This document shows positions 29,003 through 35,955 of a stretch of 36,348 nt of DNA, one piece after another. Numbering within the stretch: the first letter of the stretch is position 1; every line of letters starts with the position of its first letter. The DNA lies in contig NZ_JAMFSB010000215.1 of the NCBI RefSeq assembly GCF_026225065.1, forward strand, positions 1 to 36,348. Reading direction: 5' to 3'. Under the pieces are notes generated by a model, which saw only the letters and a list, made by a program, of their open reading frames with translations, had not been told where the DNA came from and did no database searches. The translations under genes and the position numbers were made by a program. The stretch comes from Paraburkholderia sp. (GTDB lineage Bacteria > Pseudomonadota > Gammaproteobacteria > Burkholderiales > Burkholderiaceae).

Positions 29003-30055
29003 TCAGCGGATTTGCTCGAAGGGCAGGCGGCGGCCTTCCTCTTCGCTGCGCGCGGCCAGTTCGATGATCGTCATGACGTCGACGGCATCCTGCGGGCTAA
29101 CCGGGAAGCGCTCGCCATCGAGGATGGCGGCCGCGAGCGAACGATAGAAGCCGACGTAGTCGCCGTCGCGGGTCGGCAGGGCGCGTTCGGCTTCCTGATT
29201 GCTCGCGTCCAGTACGCGCAGCAGACCCGCTGCGTTGCCGCCAGCAAAACCAGCGTCGCCGGGACGCAAGCCCGCTCTCAACTGATCTTCCTGGGTGTCC
29301 AGTTCACGTTTGACGTAGCTGCCGCGTGTGCCGTCGATGGCGAAGCGCGGCGGCGCGAGCGCAGCGAGGGTGGTCGCGTGCAGCACGACTTCGAGATCCG
29401 CGTAGCCGAGTTGCAGATGAACGTAGTCAGCCGCGCCGCCGCCGTCGCGATGCGTCTTGACGGTGGCCGACACGGTAGCGGGCGTGCCGAACAGCGTGAG
29501 CGCCTGATCGATCAGATGCGGCCCGATATCGAACAGCAGGCCGCCGCCGCGCGACGCTTCCTCGCGCCAGCGCGGCCGCACATCCGGACGGAAGCGGTCG
29601 AAGTGCGATTCGTAGTGGGTGATGCGGCCCAACTCACCGCTGGCGAGCAGGTCGCGAACGGTGAGGAAATCGCCGTCCCAGCGGCGGTTGTGGAACGGCG
29701 CAAAGGTGAGGCCGCGCGCCAGCGCCAGGTTGGCGAGCGTGAGCGCCTCCGTGGCCGTCAGCGTGACCGGTTTGTCGACCACCACATGCTTGCCGGCTTC
29801 CAGCGTGCGTTTGGCGAGGTCGAAGTGGGTATCGTTGGGCGTGGCAATCACCACGCATTGGATGTCCTCGAGCGCGAGCAGCGCATCGAGATCGGGCACG
29901 ACGTTGGCGCGCGGATAGTCAGCGCGAGCCGGCTCGGGTTTGCTCGTCGCAATCGCGGCGACCGTGGCCCGGCCGCAGTGCTCGATCACCGGCGCGTGGA
30001 AGGTGGCGCCAGCAAAACCGTAACCCATCAATCCTGTTTTCAGCGGTGCAGACAT
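29003..30055 (-). CDS. Gfo/Idh/MocA-family oxidoreductase
   Basis: 350 residues, cytoplasmic, NAD(P)-dependent dehydrogenase acting probably on a sugar, inositol or related polyol. The N-terminal Rossmann fold starts KTGLMGYGFAGATFHAPVI (a GxGxxG-like turn), with VVIATPNDTHFDLAKRTLEAG and the family EKP-like motif as VVDKPVTLT, where the lysine is expected to help catalysis (Asp instead of Glu before it). The C-terminal alpha/beta domain includes DIGPHLIDQALTLFG, with the His commonly involved in catalysis. The substrate cannot be read from sequence. AGGAA precedes the ATG at 30055. It is divergent from the helicase gene with a 145-base gap. Confidence 0.85.
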   Translation of the reverse strand: MSAPLKTGLMGYGFAGATFHAPVIEHCGRATVAAIATSKPEPARADYPRANVVPDLDALLALEDIQCVVIATPNDTHFDLAKRTLEAGKHVVVDKPVTLTATEALTLANLALARGLTFAPFHNRRWDGDFLTVRDLLASGELGRITHYESHFDRFRPDVRPRWREEASRGGGLLFDIGPHLIDQALTLFGTPATVSATVKTHRDGGGAADYVHLQLGYADLEVVLHATTLAALAPPRFAIDGTRGSYVKRELDTQEDQLRAGLRPGDAGFAGGNAAGLLRVLDASNQEAERALPTRDGDYVGFYRSLAAAILDGERFPVSPQDAVDVMTIIELAARSEEEGRRLPFEQIR

Positions 30056-30200
30056 GTGAGTTTCCTGCAAGAAGGCGCGCCGCTTTGCCACCGCGGCGAC
30101 GACGCGCGGCCTGTAATTGTGGCATGTCCGAGCCGTCGCCGGCTTCGTGTTAGCATCCCAGCCCGCACCTTCAACCCGCAACACCCCCCGCCAAAACACG

Positions 30201-32285
30201 ATGTCCGCAGGCCTGAATCCCGCTCAAAACGAAGCGGTGCGCTACCTCGATGGTCCCTGTCTTGTGCTTGCCGGCGCAGGCAGTGGCAAGACGCGCGTGA
30301 TTACGCAGAAAATTGCGCATCTGATCGAAGTCAAAGGCTTCGAGCCGCGCCATATCGCGGCCGTCACCTTCACGAACAAGGCGGCGGCGGAAATGCGCGA
30401 GCGCGTTGGCAAGCTGCTCGAAGGCAAGACGCTGACCACGCCCGGCAAGGAAGGCCGAAAGGTGCCCGTCAATCAGTTGACGGTGTGTACCTTCCACTCA
30501 CTCGGCGTGCAGATTCTGCGTCAGGAGGCCGAGCACGTCGGCCTGAAGCCGCAGTTCTCGATCATGGATTCGGACGACTGCTTCGGCATGATCCAGGAAC
30601 AGGTCGGCTCGACGGATAAGGGTTTCATCCGCAAGATCCAGTCGATCATCTCGCTATGGAAAAACGGCCTGATCATGCCGGACGAGGCGGTGGCGATTGC
30701 GGCGAACGAGGACGAGCACCAGGCGGCGATTGTCTACCGCAACTACGTCGCCACGCTGCACGCTTATCAGGCGGTAGATTTCGACGATCTGATCCGCCTG
30801 CCCGCCGAACTCTTCGCGAAGAACGAAACGGTGCGCGACCGGTGGCAGAACAAGCTGCGCTATCTGCTGATCGACGAATATCAGGACACCAATGCGTGCC
30901 AGTACGAGCTGCTAAAGCAGCTGGCCGGCCCGCGCGCTGCATTCACGGCGGTGGGCGACGACGACCAGGCGATCTACGGCTGGCGCGGCGCGACGCTGGA
31001 AAACCTGGCGCAGCTCGGCAAGGACTTTCCGAAACTGCATCTGGTGAAGCTTGAGCAGAACTACCGGTCGACGGTGCGGATTCTGACGGCCGCCAACAAC
31101 GTCATCGCGAACAACCCAAAGCTGTTCGAGAAGAAGCTGTGGTCCGAACACGGCATGGGCGACACGATCACCGTGACGGGTTGCAACGACGAGGAGCATG
31201 AAGCGGAATCCGTGGTGTTCCGGTTGTCCGCGCACAAGTTCGAGCGGCGCACGCAGTTCCGCGACTACGCAATCCTGTATCGCGGCAATTTCCAGGCGCG
31301 GATCTTCGAACAGGTGCTGCGGCGTGAGCGGATTCCGTACGTGCTGTCGGGCGGCCAGTCGTTCTTCGACAAGGCCGAGATCAAGGATATCTGCGCGTAT
31401 CTGCGCCTGATCGCCAATGCGGACGACGATCCCGCTTTCATCCGCGCCATCACCACACCACGGCGCGGCGTGGGCAACACGACGCTCGAGGCGCTCGGTT
31501 CGTTCGCGGGTCAGGCGAAGGTGTCGCTGTTCGAGGCGGTGTATATGGGCGGGATCGAGGCGCGGCTGTCGGTGCGCCAGGTCGAGCCGCTGCGCACCTT
31601 CTGCGATTTCATGCAGCGCCTCACCGACCGCGCGGAAAAAGATCCGGCCACCGAGGTGCTCAACGACCTGATGGACGCGATCCACTACGAGGCCTATCTG
31701 TACGACGCATTCGACGAGCGCCAGGCGCAGTCGAAATGGCAGAACGTGCTGGAGTTCGTGGAGTGGTTGAAGCGCAAGGGCACCAAGCCGGAACCTGCGG
31801 CGGGGTCCGAGGCCACCGGCTACGACAACGCGGACGGTCTCGCGGATACCGGCAAGAACCTGCTGGGTCTGATCCAGACGGTGGCGCTGATGTCGATGCT
31901 CGAAGGCAAAGAGGAAGATCCGGACGCGGTACGGCTTTCGACGGTGCATGCGTCGAAGGGGCTCGAGTATCCGCACGTGTTTCTGGTGGGCGTCGAGGAA
32001 GGGATCATGCCGCACCGCGGCGGCTCGGACGACGCGCCGATCGACGATGCGCGCATCGAGGAAGAGCGCCGGCTGATGTACGTGGCGATTACGCGGGCGC
32101 AGCGCAGCTTGCATCTGACCTGGTGCAAGAAGAGAAAGCGCGCGCGGGAGACGGTGGTGTGCGAGCCGTCGCGATTTATTCCTGAGATGGGGCTGGACGA
32201 GGCGCCGCCGCCGACGGCGGAGGAAGCGCCGATGACGCCGAAGGATAGGTTGGCTAGTTTGAAGGCGTTGTTGCAGAAGCCTTGA
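30201..32285 (+). CDS. rep: Rep-type ATP-dependent DNA helicase (UvrD/PcrA superfamily 1A)
   Basis: 694 residues. A 3'-to-5' single-strand-translocating helicase that helps replication forks pass protein roadblocks. Motifs: Q-motif LNPAQNEAV, Walker A GAGSGKT (25-31), TFTNKAAAEMRERV, CTFHSLG, motif II LLIDEYQDTN, VGDDDQAIYGWRGA, LEQNYRS, the 2B-domain region, LSTVHASKGLEYPHVFLVG and YVAITRAQRSLHL. LIDEYQDTN and the length (E. coli Rep has 673 residues) favour Rep over UvrD. The ATG at 30201 begins the family N-terminus; upstream in-frame codons to 30117 would add 28 unrelated residues. The gene ends in a strong bidirectional terminator. Confidence 0.92.
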   Translation: MSAGLNPAQNEAVRYLDGPCLVLAGAGSGKTRVITQKIAHLIEVKGFEPRHIAAVTFTNKAAAEMRERVGKLLEGKTLTTPGKEGRKVPVNQLTVCTFHSLGVQILRQEAEHVGLKPQFSIMDSDDCFGMIQEQVGSTDKGFIRKIQSIISLWKNGLIMPDEAVAIAANEDEHQAAIVYRNYVATLHAYQAVDFDDLIRLPAELFAKNETVRDRWQNKLRYLLIDEYQDTNACQYELLKQLAGPRAAFTAVGDDDQAIYGWRGATLENLAQLGKDFPKLHLVKLEQNYRSTVRILTAANNVIANNPKLFEKKLWSEHGMGDTITVTGCNDEEHEAESVVFRLSAHKFERRTQFRDYAILYRGNFQARIFEQVLRRERIPYVLSGGQSFFDKAEIKDICAYLRLIANADDDPAFIRAITTPRRGVGNTTLEALGSFAGQAKVSLFEAVYMGGIEARLSVRQVEPLRTFCDFMQRLTDRAEKDPATEVLNDLMDAIHYEAYLYDAFDERQAQSKWQNVLEFVEWLKRKGTKPEPAAGSEATGYDNADGLADTGKNLLGLIQTVALMSMLEGKEEDPDAVRLSTVHASKGLEYPHVFLVGVEEGIMPHRGGSDDAPIDDARIEEERRLMYVAITRAQRSLHLTWCKKRKRARETVVCEPSRFIPEMGLDEAPPPTAEEAPMTPKDRLASLKALLQKP

Positions 32286-32344
32286 GGGGTGGTTTTTGCC
32301 TCTGTGACATCCGCTGATGCGCTGCTAGTCGGCGCTTGAACGTA

Positions 32345-32383
32345 AAAAATCCCTGCTCGTGTTGCCACGGTGCAGGGATTTTT
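32345..32383. terminator. Bidirectional intrinsic terminator between rep and the cytochrome gene
   Basis: AAAAATCCCTGC (32345-32356) and GCAGGGATTTTT (32372-32383) pair perfectly, with CGTG/CACG and a TTGC loop inside. Read either way the stem ends in a T-tract, so it serves both converging genes. Confidence 0.93.
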
Positions 32384-32431
32384 CTTTGGGCGTTGCCGTT
32401 TAGCCGACGCCCAGGCGGGGCGCGTTACCGC

Positions 32432-33340
32432 TTACTTCGCCGCGCTGACCATGTAGTCGACGGCGGCCTTCACGTCGGCGTCGGACGCGTTCGATCCGCC
32501 TTTAGGCGGCATCGCACCCTTACCGTGCAGCGCGTAGTTGTAGACCGTGTCCATTGGGTCCTTGAGACGCGGCGCCCATGCGGTTTTGTCGCCGAACTTC
32601 GGGGCATTCAGCACGCCAGCAGCGTGACACGCCTGGCAAACCTGCGTGTAGAGCGTCTTGCCGGCCTGCGAGGCGTCCGCGCTTTGCGCGCCATCGCTGG
32701 GCGCGGCTGCCGGGGCGCTGGCGATCGAGGCAAGCGCGGCCGCGGCCTGGGACGCCGCTGCCGCGCCGGCGTCAGCGGGGGCGCCGGACGCCGGTGCAGC
32801 CGCCGCGGCAGCACCTGAGGCCGCTTGCGCGGCGGTCGGTGCCGCCGGTTGGGCAAAATTGCCGCCGGAATTGTTCGCCATATAGACGACGGCGCGCGCA
32901 ATCTCGAAGTCGCTATAGTCGTCCGGGCTGGTGCCGCCGCGTGCGGGCATGGCGCCCGTGCCGGTCAAGGCGGTGTGGACGAGCGTGTCGTAGCCTTGCG
33001 CGATGCGCGGCGCCCAGTCGGCGGTGTTGGTGAACTTCGGTGCGCCTGCCGCTCCGGTGGCGTGACAGGCCGAGCAGACCGCCTTGTAGACTTCCTCGCC
33101 GGTCTTGTAGACGCGCGGCGCGTTTGCGTCGCGAATGTCGACCTGGGCTAGCGGCGCGATGCGGGCGCTGACCTCGGTGTCGGAGAGACTGTCCGTACCG
33201 GCGCCGGTGCGCGTCCAGTTGTCCGCGTAGATCGCGAGCAAGACGATGATGACGACCGGAATAGCAAAACCAGCAATGATGGCCGCAATGAGCTGCCCGG
33301 GGGTCTTGATCGGGGCTTCGTGATTTGGTGCTTCGCTCAT
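32432..33340 (-). CDS. Membrane-anchored di-haem cytochrome c (cytochrome c5 type)
   Basis: 302 residues. A hydrophobic segment (about 17-38) anchors it in the inner membrane with the rest in the periplasm. Two haem c domains: CSACH (89-93) with axial Met131 in GAMPARGG, and CQACH (235-239) with Met277 in GAMPPKGG. Both are class I / c5-like folds. A 65-residue Ala/Pro-rich linker (about 164-228) separates them. It is probably an electron carrier to a terminal oxidase; no oxidase genes are adjacent. A perfect -10 TATAAT lies on the minus strand at 33422-33417, about 75 bases upstream, with only a weak -35. No strong ribosome-binding site stands out. Confidence 0.9.
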   Translation of the reverse strand: MSEAPNHEAPIKTPGQLIAAIIAGFAIPVVIIVLLAIYADNWTRTGAGTDSLSDTEVSARIAPLAQVDIRDANAPRVYKTGEEVYKAVCSACHATGAAGAPKFTNTADWAPRIAQGYDTLVHTALTGTGAMPARGGTSPDDYSDFEIARAVVYMANNSGGNFAQPAAPTAAQAASGAAAAAAPASGAPADAGAAAASQAAAALASIASAPAAAPSDGAQSADASQAGKTLYTQVCQACHAAGVLNAPKFGDKTAWAPRLKDPMDTVYNYALHGKGAMPPKGGSNASDADVKAAVDYMVSAAK

Positions 33341-33543
33341 GCTTGTCTCGTCTCCCGTGGGTATTGTGAGCGGTACAGCGTGACGCCAACGACCTTGTTC
33401 TTTATAGCCACTGGCGATTATAGACGGAAGGTTTCAGCGGCGGCGAGGGCTGGCGGGGGGTATTCAGCGGGCGTTTACCCCTATCGGTGGTTTGGGGTGG
33501 TGGTCGTGGGCTGGATCGCCCGTGGCGTGCGCCGGGCGGTCGG

Positions 33544-33572
33544 TGGACGGGTTGGCTGAAACCGGGTATCCT
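33544..33572 (+). promoter_or_regulatory. Possible tRNA-Arg promoter
   Basis: TGGACG (33544-33549) and TATCCT (33567-33572) are 17 bases apart and would start transcription about 48 bases before the mature tRNA. Both boxes match the consensus only partly (4 of 6 each), so this is tentative. Confidence 0.4.
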
Positions 33573-33626
33573 CTCGGTCTCGATTTGGTGCCGGTTTTGT
33601 GGTTTTACGGCGCTTTTCGTGTCAAT

Positions 33627-33702
33627 GCGCCCGTAGCTCAATGGATAGAGTACTGCCCTCCGAAGGCAGGGGTTGCTGGTTCGATCCCAGCCGGGCGCAC
33701 CA
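33627..33702 (+). tRNA. tRNA-Arg (anticodon CCG)
   Basis: 76 bases with an encoded CCA end. The acceptor stem GCGCCCG pairs with CGGGCGC; D-stem GCTC/GAGT; anticodon stem CTGCC/GGCAG around the loop CTCCGAA, giving anticodon CCG (reads CGG); T-stem GCTGG/CCAGC with loop TTCGATC. All standard helices form. Everything to its right is accessory DNA, which suggests it served as an integration site. Confidence 0.97.
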
Positions 33703-33750
33703 ATTTTGACAGGGGTTCTAGCGAATCTGCCTGTTTCTGCTTTCCTGAAC

Positions 33751-33768
33751 TACACCTAAATTACACCT
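33751..33768 (+). repeat. Two TACACCT direct repeats downstream of the tRNA
   Basis: TACACCT occurs at 33751-33757 and 33762-33768, start-to-start distance 11 bases, about one helical turn, 49 bases beyond the tRNA end. This resembles integrase arm-type sites at an att junction, but no integrase gene or second copy of the tRNA 3' end is visible in the window. Confidence 0.3.
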
Positions 33769-33797
33769 GTTCGCCCAAGTATGGCGCGGAGTGTGCG

Positions 33798-34073
33798 TCA
33801 TACGCGGTGCGTCTTGAGCCAGTCGCGCAGCGCGTCATTCATGCGCGTTTGCCAGCCGTCGCCGCTTGCCCTGAAGCGATCGATTATCTCGGCGTCGTAT
33901 CGAACCGTTACCGCGACTTTCGGGTGCGCAAGCTTCGGTCGGCCGCCGCGCGGCTTCATTTGTGCGAACTGTTCATCGGTCGGCTCGAACGTGTCAGGAT
34001 CGTCCGCGATGCCGCGTGCAATCGCGGCTTCTTCTTCTGGTGTGTTACGAATCAATTTGGATTGCTTTTTCAT
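33798..34073 (-). CDS. brnA: BrnA-family antitoxin
   Basis: 91 residues. The N-terminal part (MKKQSKLIRNTPEEEAAI...DDPDTFEPTDEQFAQMKP) is the toxin-binding half, followed by the Arg/Gly/Pro linker PRGGRPKLAHPK and a C-terminal ribbon-helix-helix (VAVTVRYDAEIIDRFRASG, then GWQTRMNDALRDWLKTH). Together with BrnT it forms a type II toxin-antitoxin complex that represses its own promoter. ATG at 34073 is preferred over an upstream in-frame codon at 34166 because the shorter form has the family N-terminus. It overlaps the end of brnT by 29 bases, the usual BrnT-BrnA order with toxin first. Confidence 0.88.
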   Translation of the reverse strand: MKKQSKLIRNTPEEEAAIARGIADDPDTFEPTDEQFAQMKPRGGRPKLAHPKVAVTVRYDAEIIDRFRASGDGWQTRMNDALRDWLKTHRV

Positions 34074-34326
34074 AGCGATCAATCTCCCGGTTGTTGGCCT
34101 TGCGCAGACTGATAACCCTGAAGGTCTCGCCGCGCTGCGTGAACACGACGCAATAGAGGCGGGCACCGATCACGGCATAGCCAATTTCGCGCAACTCTCC
34201 GTAATCCTTGCGATCGTCGGGTGCGCACCATACGGACGACCAATCAATCGCTTCAGCGATGGACAGAGACACGCCGTGTTTCTGTTCGTTGGCATTGCTC
34301 TTCGCTTGGTCGTGGGTTGTTTTCAT
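34045..34326 (-). CDS. brnT: BrnT-family ribonuclease toxin
   Basis: 93 residues, RelE-like fold. Family signatures: DQAKSNANEQKHGVSLSIAEA (equivalent to the DxAKNxxNxxKHGVSF block), DRKDYGELREIGYAVIGARLYCVVFTQRG, and FRVISLRKANNREIDRYE near the end with the conserved Arg and Ser. BrnT cleaves RNA and halts growth when free of BrnA. The leading Trp of the usual WD block is replaced (THDQAK), so activity is likely but not certain. The ATG at 34326 starts soon after a palindromic promoter. The pair lies in phage-related DNA next to a tRNA, a common place for stabilising modules. Confidence 0.87.
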   Translation of the reverse strand: MKTTHDQAKSNANEQKHGVSLSIAEAIDWSSVWCAPDDRKDYGELREIGYAVIGARLYCVVFTQRGETFRVISLRKANNREIDRYEKAIQIDS

Positions 34327-34332
34327 ACGGTT

Positions 34333-34361
34333 ATTGTAGTTACAAAAACGTGGGGCGGCAA
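34333..34361 (-). promoter_or_regulatory. brnTA promoter with operator in the -10 region
   Basis: On the minus strand TTGCCG (34361-34356) and TACAAT (34338-34333) are 17 bases apart. The palindrome TTGTA-AC-TACAA (34345-34334) covers the -10, a suitable site for the BrnA ribbon-helix-helix. Transcription would start only a few bases before the brnT ATG. Confidence 0.6.
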
Positions 34362-34470
34362 TGGGTTTTGTGACGGCGATTATTTGTCGTCGTTACGGGA
34401 AAGCGATCGGTACCGACTTCGTGCGGGGTAGAAGTGCTTTTACAGTTGACGCGCGTCCCCCTCCGCACAT

Positions 34471-34539
34471 GCGTGCATCAGGGCTCAGCGATCTACTTCA
34501 AGCGCAACGTGCTATCGGTGACGCTCATTCCGCACAGGT
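34471..34539 (+). pseudogene. Fragment of a P2-type portal gene
   Basis: 60 of 69 bases are identical to 34860-34928 of the complete portal gene 389 bases downstream. Translated, both contain GSAIYFKRNVL and IPH. The fragment is in frame within an open stretch, 34434-34670, whose other residues do not resemble a portal protein and whose TAA overlaps the ATG of the complete gene (TAATG). It reads as a relic of a second, related portal gene. Confidence 0.75.
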
Positions 34540-34669
34540 CGCGTTGCTGCGCGAGCCGCAGCGAAGAAACAGGGCATGCCGATCTAGCTTGGGCGTGTCT
34601 GCACGCGCTAGATAACGAGCCACTAGAAGGTGTGACCGCAAACAATACCGGCTTTATGGAGTTTTCTTA

Positions 34670-35695
34670 ATGAGCAATGGCAAGCGCAGCATTCACGCAT
34701 CGAGCACGACGCCGGCAAGGGCCGAGGCCTTCACGTTCGACGATCCAGTGCCGGTGATGGACGGGGCCGAAATCCTTGACTACGTGCAAGCGTGGGCGGC
34801 CGGCGATTGGTATGAGCCGCCCGTGTCATGGTCTGGGCTGGCAAAGACGTTTCGCGCCGGCGTGCATCACGGCTCGGCGATCTACTTCAAACGCAACGTG
34901 CTTTCGTCCACGTTCATTCCGCACAAGTTGCTCACGCGCGAGGAATTCGACAAGTGGGCGCTCGATTTTCTCACGTTCGGCAACGCGTACATCGAGCAGA
35001 GAAAAGCAAGGCTCGGCAACACGCTCGCGCTCAAACGCGCGCTGGCGAAATACGTGCGTCGTCGAATCGACTTGCAACGCTTCGTGCAGCTCAACGGCTT
35101 GCAGCAGCTCGAACACGAGTTCGAGCCGGGTTCGGTGCATCACTTGATGGAACCGGACATTAACCAAGAGGTGTACGGGTTGCCTGAATATCTCGGTGCC
35201 CTGCACTCTGCCTGGTTAAACGAGTCCGCAACGCTCTTTCGTCGCAAGTATTACGAGAATGGCTCGCACGCCGGTTTCATCCTGTACATGACCGATGCGG
35301 CGCAGAGTCAAAGCGATGTCGACAAGATGCGCGAGGCGTTGAAAAACAGCAAGGGACCGGGCAATTTCCGAAACCTGTTCATGTACGCGCCGAACGGCAA
35401 GAAAGACGGCATTCAGCTCATACCCGTGTCTGAGGTCACGGCGAAAGACGAGTTTTTCAGTATCAAGAATGTGACGCGCGACGACTTACTCGCGGCGCAC
35501 CGCATCCCGCCGCAGCTTATGGGGATCGTGCCAAGCAATACGGGTGGGTTTGGGGCTGCTGACACGGCGGCCCAAGTGTTCGGCGTGAACGAAATCGCAC
35601 CGCTGCAACGCCGTTTCGCACAGGTTAACGAATGGATAGGGGATGAGGTAGTACGGTTCGCCCCATATTCACTGGGACCGGCAAAGGCGCATTGA
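34670..35695 (+). CDS. P2-type phage portal protein (gpQ / PBSX family)
   Basis: 341 residues, close to the 344 of P2 gpQ. The portal forms the dodecameric ring at the capsid vertex through which DNA enters and leaves. Typical stretches: EAFTFDDPVPVMDG, WYEPPVSWSGLAK, HHGSAIYFKRNVL, LDFLTFGNAYIEQR, GSVHHLMEPDINQEVYGLPEYLG, RRKYYENGSHAGFILY, KNVTRDDLLAAHRIPPQLMG and NTGGFGAADTAAQVF. It looks intact. GGAG precedes the ATG by 7 bases. In P2 the divergently oriented terminase gene gpP would be upstream; here brnTA and a portal fragment are there instead, so the structural operon is missing on that side and the prophage is defective. Confidence 0.93.
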   Translation: MSNGKRSIHASSTTPARAEAFTFDDPVPVMDGAEILDYVQAWAAGDWYEPPVSWSGLAKTFRAGVHHGSAIYFKRNVLSSTFIPHKLLTREEFDKWALDFLTFGNAYIEQRKARLGNTLALKRALAKYVRRRIDLQRFVQLNGLQQLEHEFEPGSVHHLMEPDINQEVYGLPEYLGALHSAWLNESATLFRRKYYENGSHAGFILYMTDAAQSQSDVDKMREALKNSKGPGNFRNLFMYAPNGKKDGIQLIPVSEVTAKDEFFSIKNVTRDDLLAAHRIPPQLMGIVPSNTGGFGAADTAAQVFGVNEIAPLQRRFAQVNEWIGDEVVRFAPYSLGPAKAH

Positions 35696-35753
35696 AAATT
35701 GTGTCGTTCGTCGCCGGGAGAGAGTCGGTTCGGGCGCCTGCCCAGCGATAAAC

Positions 35754-35775
35754 GCCCCGAAGGGGGGAAGTGCAC
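35754..35775 (+). other. Possible remnant of a phage cos site
   Basis: The segment ending GGGGGGAAGTGCAC, 60-80 bases beyond the portal stop, resembles the right part of the 19-base P2 cohesive end (which ends GGGGAAAGCAC) and lies where P2 has cos, after gene Q. The same bases also form a small CCCC-GAA-GGGG hairpin and could be a terminator. The similarity is recalled, not computed. Confidence 0.25.
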
Positions 35776-35858
35776 GGCTCATCGTGTGTCCGTCAACCAA
35801 CCGCCTCAATGGTGCCAGGCGCCATCGGAGCGGCTTTAAGGTCTGGGTGCGACTCCGG

Positions 35859-35906
35859 GGCCGCTTGCGCGGCCGATTCGTCGTGTTCGCTACGCTTGCG
35901 CGTAGC
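35859..35906. other. Twin hairpins with identical TTGC loops
   Basis: GGCCGC-TTGC-GCGGCC (35859-35874) and GCTACGC-TTGC-GCGTAGC (35889-35906) are perfect stems separated by 14 bases. They lie in the 260-base gap between the portal gene and the end of the right-edge gene. No T-tract follows, so these are not typical terminators. Nothing else is recognised in the gap. Confidence 0.6.
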
Positions 35907-35955
35907 TCTAGCCTCGGTCAATCTGACCTGCAAATCCCAAGCGGAGCTTACGTCT

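Noticed and set aside
34361..34615. 84-codon plus-strand frame before the portal gene
   Set aside because: It overlaps the portal fragment in a different frame and has no recognisable content; the fragment's own frame explains the conservation.
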